The notes: generated by a model not told the origin, from the letters alone. Counted from the first letter of the stretch, positions 42,889 through 54,016 are shown. The stretch: 64,000 nucleotides of DNA from Triglochin maritima (GCA_963682175.1 OY821782.1:24511741-24575740); one strand, 5' to 3'. Translations and numbers: made by a program.

Positions 42889-43650
42889 TCGGTCGACCGG
42901 TTGGTGCAAACGGTCGACCGTTCTTAATGAGTTTTGGGTTCTACCTCACACCGGTCGAACGATGCCCTTGGGGTGGTCGACCGGTTGTGCATTTGAGGCA
43001 AGCCTGGTTGGTTTCGGTCGAACGGGCCCCCCTTGCCGTTCAACCGTGTGCACTGTCATAAGTCGGTTGGGGCATTGACCATCTAAACGGTCGACCGCCT
43101 GTGTGACTTTGTCCGACCAGTGAATTACGTTGGATTGGTGGTCGGTTCGACCGAAGGTGGTTCGGTCGACCAAACTTGATGTGGAGCGTGGGAGATTTCC
43201 TTGGTGGAATTCGGTCGACCGAGAGTGCTCGGGGGTTCGACCGTATTCGTTGGTGAGAGTTGCGGGATTTCCCTGGTGGAATTCGGTCGACCGAGAGTGC
43301 TCGGGGGTTCGACCGTATTCGTTTGTCAGAGTTGGGGGATTTCCCTGGTGGAATTCGTTCGACCGAGAGTGCTCGGGGGTTCGACCGGGTTCGTTGTTGT
43401 GCGTGAGGGATTATTCCCTGGTGACTTTCGGTCGAATGGGGCCCCTTTGTCGTTCGACCGATTGGTCGTTTTGTTCGTTGAACCTGGGAGGCTACTTCTA
43501 AATGGACGACCCGGCCCTGACTTTGGTTCGACCGAACGAGTGTTGTTGGTGAGGAGTGGTCGACCGATAGAGTGTCGGTCGAGGCAATTGCCCTGTGTTT
43601 GGGAGATTCGGTCGACCAGGACTTTTGGTTCGGTCGACCATTTGTGTCCA
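42889..43650 (+). repeat. GGTCGACC palindrome array, right LTR interior
   Basis: Dense TCGACCG / CGGTCGA words; 42950-43435 duplicates 39264-39745. The three-unit 72-bp array is at 43206-43421. Long ORFs across it (43040-43858, 43130-43501) are by-products of the repeat. Confidence 0.85.
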
Positions 43651-43754
43651 GATTTACACATTGGAGGTGCGGTTGTTGTGGTCGTCCGTGCAGGGGGAGT
43701 TGTGGTGTCGATGTTCTTCCGGCAGGTGTGCAAGTGGGCACGAGTGTTGCGGTG

Positions 43755-44090
43755 ATTGGGTGAGAGAGCCCTGGAGCCCCATAACTGTGTGAGAGTTGTG
43801 GTTGGGTGAAAAAACCGTGGAGCACAGCTAGTCTGTGCGGAGTTGGGTGAAAAGCCATGGAGCTCCGTAGTGCGTTCAGGTTGGGTGAATGAGCCCTGGA
43901 GCCGGAGCATGGACCGCGTGTTAAGGGTTGGGTGAAAAAGCCCTGGAGCCCTTGGACATTTGGGTTGGGTGAAAAAGCCCTGGAGCCGAGCTTGGCGAAG
44001 AGTGTGTTGCGGTGGTTGGGTGAAAAAGCCTTGCAACCCCGTAACGGTGGTGTGTGCTGTTGTTGGGTGAAAGAGCCCTGGAGCCAGCCT
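43755..44090 (+). repeat. Eight dispersed copies of a 25-bp motif
   Basis: Copies of GGTTGGGTGAAAAAGCCC followed by TGGAGCC recur about every 30-60 bases with varied spacers (near 43757, 43800, 43832, 43880, 43926, 43963, 44014, 44063). They create proline-rich minus-strand ORFs (43326-44165) that I do not accept as genes. Probably LTR enhancer-type repeats. Confidence 0.75.
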
Positions 44091-44420
44091 GGTTGTGGTG
44101 TTTTTCTTGTTGGTAGAATTGCATGCTAGGGTGTCCTTCAGTTCATGCATTATAGAGTGTGGCATACGGGGTTTCCTTCTGGAAACTCAGGCATTGTTGC
44201 ATGTTTGCTTTTCAGGCCGTGATCGGCGATATGGGGTGGTGACCGAGGAGAGGAGCGCTGCTACCTGATCCTGCTTTCTCTCATTTGAGGTCAGAGTGAT
44301 TACTTGTATCTTTTGTTTAGCCTTTTGAAATGTAATCACACTTTTGAGATTTTCGAATATATATTATGTATATATTTATGGTGCACATGTTTCCTCTTAT
44401 TGTGTAATATCCTCTGTTGA
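44091..44420 (+). repeat. Remaining LTR sequence, no ORF
   Basis: Follows the 25-bp repeats; AT-rich (TATATATTATGTATATATTT at 44356). It probably contains the 3' end of the Tekay-like LTR, but no clear terminus is visible. Confidence 0.4.
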
Positions 44421-44429
44421 TTGCGTGTT

Positions 44430-45230
44430 GTTAAAATTTTAAATTCTTCTGTTGTTTGAGGATGATACAGGCTGGCCCCTCCAACCTGCGTCCCCTCCCA
44501 AAAAAACTAAACAAGGGATAGGAGCATACCTGAGTTGCTGGAGAATATTGTTGGAAGAACAACCACAACCCACTTTCTACACGCCACAAAATATGTTGCC
44601 CTCCTCTTGCAACCTCGTCGGATTCTACTGCTTTGCCAGAGCTGCTGGCCACCAGGACGTTGGAGAAGATGAGGGAGGTCTGAGGGTTGCGTGGGGAAAA
44701 AGAAAGAGATAGGGGATGGCTAGGGTTGAGGGGTGGTTTTTGTTTCAAGCCACCAAGAGAAAAGGCAACAAATGAATGCCAATAATTCTCTATCAAGACT
44801 TGCAAAAAAACATGCAATTCAAAAGTGTGCAAATAAAATCAGATCTGTTCCTACATGACTAGGATGCCACGTCACCCCCCATCACACTCAGCCCTACACG
44901 TCACACCCCAAGGCAAGAGCCGAATTTCACATGCAACCATCATCCGACCAACCCGATTGAGTAAATCCATTGCAAACTTGCCCGATGAGTCGTACCCACC
45001 TACGAGGCACATTTCCCAAAAAGGAAACTTCTCCCAAAAGGAAACATTTCCTCAAAAAGGAAACTTTTCCTCAAGAGGAAACTTTCCTGGAAGATGGATT
45101 TTTCCCCGAGAGAAAATGTTACCAAAAATCAAAATATTCATACAAAACCTCAAGCATACAATCAAATAATGCACCAACACGCATGAAGATGAAGGACCTT
45201 ATTCAATTAATAGGAGAGTGGGTCTTACAA
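44430..45230 (-). repeat. Truncated LTR of another chromovirus, minus orientation
   Basis: In sense direction begins TGTAAGACCCACTCTCC at 45230 and runs through CTAGCCATCCCC and a GCAACTCAGGTATGC stretch, the general layout of Tekay-type LTRs (compare 29860-30000). It ends near 44430 with no internal region. 45010-45090 holds short repeats of AAAGGAAAC in different forms. Together with the Tekay-like element it splits the Athila LTR at 37497/45231. Confidence 0.6.
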
Positions 45231-46204
45231 CGTCTCCCTCTTCTTCTTGCTTCTCCATTAGTTTTAGGTTTTGTTTTGTTGCTGATTAGAGTAGTTGGAG
45301 GAGAAGAAGCATACTTTGTAATCTTTTCATTTCAATCAAGTGTGAGTTTTGTTTTTTAAATACATGTATTTCCTTTGATACAATTTCTTTGATGTTATTG
45401 TTTGTTTAATCTTGTTTTTAGTCATTTCCATTATGGGTTCATGTTATTTTTATGTTTTATTTAGTGTAGAGATGAGTAGAGAGTAGTTCATCCCCATTGG
45501 GGGTGGAGAAGAAGGTGATTTGATCATGTGATGGATTAGTGTGTGTTAATCTTAATCCATTGAGCCTTACATGATTTCCATAACCATCTTATGCGATTTA
45601 CTTTTATCTTTGATGGGCTATGCTCTTGAGTGAAGTTTAGCACATGCTTAGATTAGTGAGCCTATTTTATGGGGAATAATGACGTGAGGATAAAGATGAA
45701 GTTGAAAAAGGGAACAAGACATGTGCATGCATGTGCTCATGTTGGTTTTATCTTAATTAATGTCTTGTATGCTTTAATGATTGTGATAAATCTTATTTCA
45801 TGTGGAGACAGTTGGATTTGGGTCATGATGCATGTGAACATATTAGCTTCATTTCAATTGTTGTCTTGTATGTTTTAATGACAGGGTTTTATCTTATTTC
45901 ATGTGGAGGCAAAGTTGGAGTTGAGTTTTATGGATTTCATGTATGACATGTTTTGATGAGCACATTTGAACACACACACATACACATATTTTTGCATTCT
46001 CTTTCTCGCTCTACCTCTAAAGGTTTAGTTTATTGCTTGTTTTCCGATTTCTTTCGCATTGTAGTGTAGTTTCGACCTTAATCTCCTTTTCTTTCCCCAC
46101 TCGAGTATCCGAATCTGACTCGCGCACACTCTTGGTGTATCGACCCTTGCTTGTCACCGCTTCAACGTGGTCGTGCACTTACGGTAATTAAACTGATTCA
46201 ATCA

Positions 46205-47060
46205 AGCTGCCCACTAGTTTGCGGATGATATGGGGTCACAAGCTTATGGGTGATCGAGGACTTCCTCATAAGTGCTTCAAATTATTGATTGCAGAAGTAG
46301 GTACCCCTGTCCCTGATTCTGGTACGAGGCGTACCAAATCGTGCAAAAATGTCCTTTAAAAATTTGGTGACCACCTTGTTGTCATTGGTTTTTGTGGGGA
46401 TATCCTCTACCCACATAGACACATAGTCAACCGCCACCAGAATGTAAATATTCCCGAATGAATTCGGGAAAGGACCCATAAAGTCGATGCCCCACACATC
46501 GAAGATGTCGACGACGAGGATATTTTGCAAAGGCATCATATCACGTCGACTGATTTGGCCAAGGCGCTGACACCTAACAGATTGCTTACAAAATTCATAA
46601 GCATCTTTGAAAAGCAGTGGCCAGTAAAATCTAGATTTGAGTACCTTGGCGGCAATTTTCTTTTCTCCAAAGTACCCTCAACATGCCTTAGAGTGGCAAA
46701 AGTGGAGCACACTTTGGAAACTCATTATTTGGGACGCACCGCTTGAAATTTTGGTCAGAGCAGTTTTTGAATAGATAGAGGTCGTTCGAGTGTAATAATA
46801 TGACGTAAGATCTAAAGTTGGTTTGGTAAGATTTTGACCAACCCACAGGGACTTGCTAAGTCACGAGATAGTTCACGATGCCAGCAAACCAAGGGTTATC
46901 TTCGATCGTGAACAATTGCTCGTCAGGAAATTTGTCATTAATAATTTGATCATGTGGGTTGGTTGTCTTAAGACGAGACACGTGGTCCGCTACAACATTT
47001 TCACACATTTTTTGTCCCCAATCTCGAGATCAAATTCTTGTAACAACAAGATTCATCTCA
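46205..47060 (-). pseudogene. Athila integrase N-terminal part
   Basis: Minus-strand frames: [20 protein letters not shown] (zinc-finger cysteines), ISRRD, then the core [15 protein letters not shown] with the first catalytic Asp and [18 protein letters not shown] with the second. KLVTPYHPQTSGQ follows and is cut by the inserted LTR; the rest continues at 36417-37005. The ORF 46282-46539 is the best preserved piece. Confidence 0.88.
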
Positions 47061-48240
47061 AGAGTCAAGATTTTGCATCTTTCTTAGCCATAAGGTGCAT
47101 GATGGTCGTGTCATCAAAATAGATAATCACGTGGGAGCCAATCAAGTATGACTGGAATTTCTCCAAAGAAAATAGGATTGCTAAGAATTCTTTCTAGGTC
47201 ACAGTGTAGTTCAATTGGGCATCATTAAGTGTTCTACTAGCATAGTAGATCACATGAGGCAATTTGTCCAATCATTGCCCAAGCACTGCTCGCATAGCGA
47301 AGTCAGATGCATCACACATCAACTCGAATTATTCAGTCCACACTGGTGCCTTAATTATGGGAGCCGAAGTTAGCTCTTTCTTAACGGTCCAAAAAGCATG
47401 GTGGCAATCCGGTGTGAACTAAAAATGGTATCTTTAGCCAACAAGGCGGTGAGAGGTCGAGCAATTTTACTAAAATCTGGAATGAACCGCCGATAAAATC
47501 CAGCATGCTCCCAAAAGGCGCGGATATCATTCATATTATGTGGCGGTGAGATATTAGCAATGAGACTCACTTTTGCAGGGTCGACCCCAATTTCCCTACT
47601 CGAGACCACATGTCCAAGTACAATCCCTTGCTTTACCATGAAGAGACATTTCTCCCAATTAAGAGTGAGGTTCTTCTCACGACATCGTTTGAGGACAAGA
47701 CCCAAGTGATGAAGACACTAATTGAAGGAAACGGCAAATATGGAAAAGTCGACTATAAAAATCTCAAGAAAACACTCTACCATATCGGAGAAGATGTTGA
47801 TCATACACCTTTGAAACGTGGTCGGCGCATTACATAACCCAAATGCCATGCGACGATAGGAAAACGTGCCAAAAGGACATGTAAATATGGTCTTCTCTTG
47901 ATCCTTGGGGCGATGAGAATTTGGTTGTAACTGGAGTATCCATCAAGAAAACAATAATACTCATGTCTAGCCAACCTTTCCAACATCTGATCAATGAATG
48001 ACAATGGAAAATGATCTTTCCACGCTGCCACATTGAGCTTGCGATAATCAATGCAAACTCGCTAACCAGTTTGGAGGCATGTTGGTATCAGCTCCCTACG
48101 AACTATGAGAAATGGGATATATTATACCATGATCCAAACACTAAAGAACCTCCTTTCAGACGGCTTCTTTCAGCACATGATTCAATTGTCATTGTGGGTC
48201 CCAACGGTGCCTAGAATCCTCTTCCATGTGGATCCGATGC
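47061..48240 (-). pseudogene. Athila RT and RNase H, broken
   Basis: RT: the Athila block ATRKDHFPLPFIDQMLER and CFLDGYS (47801-48051, two overlapping frames), then the catalytic box reading F-I-V-D-F at about 47744-47758 where F-M-D-D-F is expected, so the first aspartate is lost. Thumb at 47370-47705 (LGHVVSSREIGVDPAKV, GFYRRFIPDFSKIARPL). RNase H residues CDASDFAMRAVLGQ and HVIYYASRTLNDAQLNYT appear at 47160-47330 with stops. Non-functional. Confidence 0.88.
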
Positions 48241-49255
48241 TGGACAATACTAGGGCTTATTCCCTTGATGTCCTTCAAGGACCACCCGATAGCCTCTTTG
48301 TTCTCCAAGAACACCTTTTTGAGAGCAGCCTCTTGATCTTTTGCATGATCAGAACCAATAATGAGTGGCAAGGCCTCATTATACCCTAAAAATATGTATT
48401 TAAGGTTATCAGGGAGTGGTTTAAACTCGACCTGAGGTGGGTCCTTGTTTGATTCAGAGTTAATTTCAAGTGGCTCAAGGGCCGTAGGATTAGAAGAGCA
48501 GGCACCTAGATGTTCCTCCTCGTCAAGAAGCTCACCGGTGCATTCCTTAAAATCATCTTCCATCACAACATGGTCATTGGGAACCTCAATAATATGTCGA
48601 TGTGATTCGAACATGCACATTGACCCAACCTCATCCGTGTCCTGAATGAAATTGGCTCCGACTGAATCATCGAAGAGCCCATGTTTCTTGCCAAGACTAA
48701 AGAGGTTGAAATCCGTCATAAGGTTTCCAAAAGATACTCTCATCAAGCCATTGCGACAATTGATAAGTGCATTAGATGTCGCAAAAAATGGCCTCCCAAG
48801 GATAACCGGAATTTGTCCTTATGGACCGAACACAGGTTCATCCAAGATGATGAAATCAACTGGGAATACGAACTCACCCACTTTAATAAGGATCTGTCAG
48901 CCAACTGGAGGGTGGTCCTCGTTGGCTTAAGATGGCCTATGCCAAGGTTGACATAAACAGAGTAGGGCAGGAGGTTCACAGATGCTCCCAAATCCAATAG
49001 AGCTTGAGGGATTGCCACATTACCGATCATACAAGAAACAGTTGGACAATCAGGGTCGTTGTATTTGAGTTGCATCGGTTGTGTCAATCTCGAACTCACA
49101 TTGGCGGCCAAAAATGTTTTTTTGGGAACATTTGTTATCCTCTTAATGGTGCAACTATCCTTAAGGAACTTGGCATACGACGACATTTGTTGAACAACGT
49201 CCAACAACGGAATGTTCACCTTGACCTGCCTAAGTACCTCAACATTTTTTCCCAA
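48241..49255 (-). pseudogene. Athila protease and PR-RT linker
   Basis: 48743-49255 holds the lead-in VKVNIPLLDVVQQMSSYAKF, KRITNVPKKTFLAANV and the catalytic LLDLGASVNLLPYSV with the aspartate kept. The C-terminal part and linker lie in 48189-48746 (SFGNLMTDFNLFSLGK, LKYIFLGYNEALPLIIG, RPSIVQHRIHMEED-like residues). A frameshift near 48740-48900 separates them. Confidence 0.88.
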
Positions 49256-50060
49256 TGCTCATCGCATTTTAGTCAACTTATGAGGGAATGGTGCCTTAGG
49301 GACCTAAGTCTCACGAGGAAGAGTCTCAGAATTAGGTTCCTTACAAGACTCATGACCCTCCTCGGGAGATTCAGAAATAGGGGTATTTGAGGGAGGTTCC
49401 ACATTGTTGTCAACAACCCTTCCCAATCTCAAGGTATAGACAACATTTAAATGTTGGCAAAGGTTATCATCAACATTGTGCACATTCTTCCGGGCCTGCG
49501 CAAGCTGACCCCTGGGGTTTACCACAGGTTGAAGTCATCCCAAGACCGAATCGAGTTCGTCGGGAGGCTGTACATCTATTTCTTCGTGTTATCCTTCAAC
49601 GCGAAAGAAATCATCCTCAACCGGACTTAATCCTTGTCAAGTTGTTGAAGTTTGAACATGGCGCATACCTCCTCAAATTCACGTATAAAGATGTACGGAT
49701 CCTTCTTATTGGCAAAGAAGGTAGGAAGCATGCACACATATTGATGCTTTAATTCATAGTTCTTCCCACGAGTAGGCGGGAGAACTATGCAAGATGGTTG
49801 CACGGCCCGAACAGGATGGGTCTGCTCCCATAGAGTCATCACTCTACCCCGTCGAGCTAAAGCTGGTGGTGGTGCACCAAGAACTCGATCCTGATATCAG
49901 AAGAGGAGGTCTACGTAGTGGTGGTAGTGGACCGAGGTAATCCATGTATGGAACCCGGTCTTCTCCATCTCCATTATATTTCTCAACCTCATGCCCTAAA
50001 GGAGCTCGAGGAGGAGATGGGCGATCACCTAGACCGTCATCTCAGAAAAATGCACTCTCT
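49256..50060 (-). pseudogene. Athila gag with internal deletion
   Basis: C-terminal piece 49256-49540 (GRVVDNNVEPPSNTP) joins near 49545 directly to the N-terminal part; zinc knuckle and capsid centre are missing. The N-terminal part (49627-49842) reads TLWEQTHPVRAVQPSCIVLP and KNYELKHQYVCMLPTFF in one frame, the reference for the frame break in the young element. An initial part to 50060 matches 8740-8960 of the plus-strand copy (DRVPYMDYLGPLPPLRRP). Confidence 0.82.
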
Positions 50061-51148
50061 CGCATAAAACGCTCGACTCGACTCTAAAACAACTCACAAC
50101 AGAATGTGTAATCAGAGGAGGAGACTACGCAAAGAATATAGAGGAGGAGAAGACTCAGATGAGAAGGGAAGAATCCCTAGAACTAGCGTGGGTAGTGGGT
50201 GAGGGTAGAAGCCAACTCTAACAAACACGGCTCAAACAACCTAAGGTCACTATAGGTCCTTACAACTAGACGACGCCTAACTACGAGGTCACACGGTCTC
50301 AAGATGCCTCACCTCCCTACAATGAAGACCACAAAGCCCAACAAGTGATCCAAGATTCGGAGATCTCATCTCTCCTGCTATCGACCAAGTGGGTGACGCC
50401 GATCAAGATATGACGGTCTTGACCGTATCACTCTCTTAATGCGCCTGAGTCCTAAGGGTCAATGTCTACTTGATTTGAGATTTAGGGCTTCACTTGAGTG
50501 TGGTTTTTGGGCTAAGGAAGGGTTGATGAAACCCCCCACCTTATCTTGAAGGTTGTAGGTGGTGCCCCTTAAAGATGTTTTGAAAACTTAAGCTAGCAAG
50601 CAACTCACCAAACAAGCACTCACCTCACTCTTGTTACAATGCACCTTACTAACTAATGCATGATTTAAACAAGCATGAATGAGTGAACGGGTGCACATAC
50701 CTCACGCCAGCAATCGACGTCAAGAATTTAAAGCAAATGAAAGACAATGTGCATGCAAGGCCTACAAATGATGCATGACCTAGATGACAAATAGTCTAAT
50801 CTTTTGCTTTGAGTTTTAGGGTCCAACTTGTCTTAAGAAGGGGTCATCCAAGCCAAATTTATTATTAACACTAAAACAGATCATGCATGGCATCAACAGT
50901 GACAAGAAACAACTGATAATAGGCAAAGGAAGCTACACTTGAAACGAATGTCTAAATACACACATCAGAGCCACGAGTGGTAGATTTTCTAGGGATTCTG
51001 GTCCCCGAACATCAAAAACTTCCTCCTATGCTTAGTTAGGTCCTTTTGTGCACTTGTAGCGCTGTCCAGTAACCAAAGGAGAAAATAAAACGGAAAAACA
51101 AAGGAAAACCCCCCACCGAAATGGTGAACTCAACTACAAAAACAACGC
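50061..51148 (-). other. Athila leader region, no ORF
   Basis: No supported coding sequence. 50455-50590 is the conserved leader block (sense: AAGATAAGGTGGGGGGTTTC; then CAAGTAGACATTGACCC). The rest is similar in style to 25100-26290, including CTAGACGACGCCTAACTA (compare CTAGACGACTCCTAACTG at 25277). Confidence 0.7.
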
Positions 51149-51170
51149 TCTCCAGCAATGGTGCCAAAAA
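51149..51170 (-). other. Decayed primer binding site, tRNA-Asp type
   Basis: Sense TTTTTGGCACCATTGCTGG differs at a few positions from TTTTTGGCGCCGTTGCCGG seen in the young element; it lies 2 bases inside the 5' LTR. The changes are mostly C-to-T or G-to-A. Confidence 0.8.
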
Positions 51171-51172
51171 CA

Positions 51173-52418
51173 TGGTTGAATTAGTTTAATTACCGCAAGT
51201 GCACAACCGCGTTGAAGCAGTGCCAAGCACGGGTCGGTCCATAAAGAGCGTGTGCGAGTTGGATTCACGATACTAGAGTGGGGAAAGAAAAAGAGATTAA
51301 GATCGAAACCACACTACAATGCGAAAGATATCAGAAATTAAGCAATAAAACTAGACCCCTTAGGGGGGTAGAGAAAGAACATGGAAATGAAAATGTGTAG
51401 TGTACTGTGTGTTCAAATGTGCTCATCAAAACATGTCATACATGAAATCCATAAATCCCAACTCCAACTTTGCCTCCACATGAAATTAGATAAAACATTA
51501 TCATTAAAACACACAACACAACAATTGAAATGAAGATAATATGTTCATATGCATCATGACTCAAATCCAATTGTCTCCACATGAAATAAGATTTATCACA
51601 ATAATTAAAACATACAAGACATTAATTAGGATAAAACCAACATGAGCACATGCATGCACATGTCTTGTTTCCTTCTTCCACTCCATCATTATCCTCACAT
51701 CATCATTCCTTATAAAATAGATCCCCTAATCTAAGCATGTGTTAAGCTTCACTCAAGTGCATTAGCACATCAAAGATAAGAGTGAAACAAAACCTATAAC
51801 TAATGGAGAAGCAAGAAGAAGTGGGAGAGGAGGGATTACAATGGTATATATAGACTAATACATGGTTAGGAACAATCTGGAAATAATCGGACGATTCTTA
51901 ATCACATCTAATAGTCTTGAAATGCTCTAACCTGAATACCCGACCCACGACCAAAATTTGAAGACCAACAAAGAAACTTGATCCGCCAGTAGCGGATCAA
52001 AATCTGCCAGTGCCGGATCATATTGCTCTGATCGTGTTCCTATTTGTCTAGCGTATTAGTTCCTTCATTAGGCACGTGGAGTGAAGTCCTGGTCCACTGC
52101 CTCGAATCACTTTGATTTTAATTGGAGAAATACTGATTTGGTTCAAGGCATGTGCCACAACATTTGTTCTTTACCATCAGGTCCATCCGGGTTTTCACTT
52201 AGGTTTTCCTGATTTGCGATCCAGTCCTTGTGCATTACAAACAAGTCCAGAATCTTCCAAATCAGTCCATACATATTACATTTAGGTTCTTTTTGCTCTC
52301 TTCCTCTTCTTTATTACCTAACTCCTGAAACACTACAAACAACAACACAAGTAGCACAATATTGGGGTAAAATAAAGGATATATAGCATGAATGCGATGT
52401 ATGATATGCTACTAATCA
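51173..52418 (-). repeat. Athila 5' LTR, subfamily 1
   Basis: Sense start TGATTAGTAGCATATCATAC at 52418, end at 51173 near TAATTCAACCA. Matches the 3' LTR at 30684-33542 but lacks a segment of a few hundred bases around 51788. Contains CCGCCAGTAGCGGAT (51984-51998), a short palindromic motif. Confidence 0.88.
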
Positions 52419-53851
52419 ATGTCATTAGGCAAGAGAATAACTAGCTAAGTTGGGTCTGATTAAGGTAACAATCAATATTATATTAGTGCCAAGTGTGGGG
52501 TTTGCAATACTGAACTGCAACTTGTGATTATGTTGTCGTCTATATATCAAGTCTCTTTAGTTTGTCACTCGATGAGTAATTAATTGGTCTTTGAACAATG
52601 TCACGACCACTTGAAAATTGTAGTTTGTCATTGCATTTAAGATATTGCTCTTACTTATCAAATTTAAAGAGAATATTCATGTTGTATTTTTATGACATTA
52701 CTAGAAGGCTACAATATAGTCCCTTTCTGAAATCATGTGTTAGATTCATTGTTCAAATGATTTTTACGGAGTTTTATTATTGTTAACTTCATGAGTCTAT
52801 ATATTCTTATGGTTTACTTCTGTAAGAAAAATTAATCATGTTTTCTTTATTAAAGTGTAAGAATTTTGTGGAATGTGTTGGAATAGTAAATAAGAAAGTG
52901 ATAACGGTACTGATCTGGCACTAATGGCTCTTCATAGTATATTGGCTCTTATGAAAATAGGACGACAGGGCAACTGGCTCTGTAGTGGATCGTGTGGCAA
53001 CGGTAAGACCACAAGACTCAGATTTGGTGTCAACTGACTGATACAACTAGTGTATGAGGGTATCACAAGAGTCTAACATTAGATCTATTTGTAAATTTTA
53101 AAATATTGGGTGTGAGGTTGACTTATACTTGACCGAAGACCGTAATGTGCCTGCAGTAGGGTGGTCCGGGTAATATTAATTAATTATTTGAATTAAGCAG
53201 AACTGAACAGAATTCGAACTACAATGGATCGAAATTGAGGATTTGAAATAGAGATGATTGATTTGATTATGTTATGCATTGGTAATACATGTAGTTGTTA
53301 TGGTACGGATTTGATGACATTCTTCTTGTTGCTCTATTTTTTGCATCAAATTGAATTCTGAGAATTATATTTTTATTTACAAATCATGTTATTATATTGT
53401 TTAAATGGATTATTTGGAATTATTTGAACAAATCATTGTAGCCTAACCGAATTAGCTAGGTGGATATTGCTTGCATGTTGGGTCTTTAATTTTAAAGACT
53501 CGGACGGAGTATTCTGCCTTTCTTGTAGATCTTGAAGCAGAATAGATTGGTTTCTAACTAGAAATCACGTGGATAGTATCATTTTTGCGAGTGGACAATA
53601 TGGACCGCCTATACACGTGAAACTGTTTACTGGTTGTGCTTTGTAGATAGAGTTTTTGGGTTCTATCATGTCAGGAATTTTTGTAATTGAATCCAATGTA
53701 AATTTGTAAAATATTCTACAGGTTTTTTTGTATTGTCCAACCTTCATAAACACCTAAATATATATTATTGAGTGGTAAAGTCTTAAATTTTGTTAGTATT
53801 TTTTTTGTTTTGTTGGCTTCAATATTCTACTGTTGAATTTAGGATGTTACA
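52419..53851 (+). repeat. Tekay-like 5' LTR, second half
   Basis: Continues the LTR broken at 30683 and ends GATGTTACA, the exact inverse of its start TGTAACATC at 29687. AT-rich with no convincing ORF (52598-52786 and 53565-53753 are chance frames). Confidence 0.72.
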
Positions 53852-53854
53852 ATT

Positions 53855-53867
53855 TGATATCGGAGTC
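53855..53867 (+). other. Primer binding site of Tekay-like element, decayed
   Basis: TGATATCGGAGTC corresponds to the tRNA-iMet site TGGTATCAGAGCC with transitions, 3 bases after the LTR end. Confidence 0.75.
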
Positions 53868-54016
53868 AAGGTTCTAGTGTGTATAAGGTCAATTATGTGT
53901 ACTGTAAGTTAGGTGCAATTACTACATGTAGTACAAGTAGGATTGCATATAGGTTTTCGTTTTGAAATATACACAATTTGTGACATAATTGTCATGTTTT
54001 AAACTGAATTGTTTAG

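Larger units (their letters stand above)
37498..44420 (+). mobile_element. Tekay-like chromovirus with GGTCGACC arrays, internally deleted
   Basis: Left LTR sequence starting TGCAACGCCCCCC, then protease end, RT, RNase H, integrase and part of a chromodomain, then LTR-like sequence again. A ~470-bp segment (39264-39745) recurs at 42950-43435, the relation expected of two LTRs. Left of the pol, the LTR joins the protease C-terminus directly at about 39748, so primer binding site, gag and most of protease are gone. On the right, the chromodomain runs into LTR interior at about 42885. Both joints fall in the palindrome array. Right boundary is uncertain. Confidence 0.78.
37006..46204 (+). repeat. 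Athila solo LTR (subfamily 1) inserted in integrase, itself split
   Basis: Left part 37006-37497 starts TGATTAGTAGCATATCAT; right part about 45231-46204 ends GATTCAATCA and follows 27540-29499 and the reverse complement of 51173. ACCTG at 37001-37005 and AGCTG at 46205-46209 flank it, a 5-bp target duplication with one change, and removing it rejoins integrase at HPQTSGQ. The 7.7 kb between its halves is later insertion material. Confidence 0.82.
30684..52418 (-). mobile_element. Athila element, minus strand, nested and split
   Basis: 3' LTR 30684-33542, 3' region 33543-34930, an extra degenerate ORF region, integrase (36417-37005 and 46205-47060), RNase H and RT (47060-48240), protease, gag, leader and 5' LTR 51173-52418, all on the minus strand. 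Three later insertions interrupt it: a copia-like solo LTR, an Athila LTR in integrase, and a Tekay-like element within that LTR. Both LTRs abut the two halves of a Tekay LTR; ATGT is shared by the flanks (ATGTG left, ATGTC right) and may be the decayed target duplication. LTR divergence is high, so the element is old. Confidence 0.85.

Noticed and set aside
43206..43421. CRISPR-like regular repeats
   Set aside because: Units are 72 bp with no variable spacers, in plant LTR sequence; no cas genes.
43040..43858. 272-codon minus-strand ORF and 43326-44165 (279 codons), proline- and serine-rich
   Set aside because: Both cross the palindrome and 25-bp repeat arrays of an LTR; overlapping open frames on both strands and no domain.
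44431..44832. 133-codon minus-strand ORF
   Set aside because: It lies in a truncated LTR with no domain; similar frames are common in the transcribed part of Tekay LTRs.
37498..45230. Single LTR element with matching ends TGCAACG...CTTACA
   Set aside because: The ends are not inverse repeats, no 5-bp duplication is clear, and the right 800 bases read as an LTR in the opposite direction.
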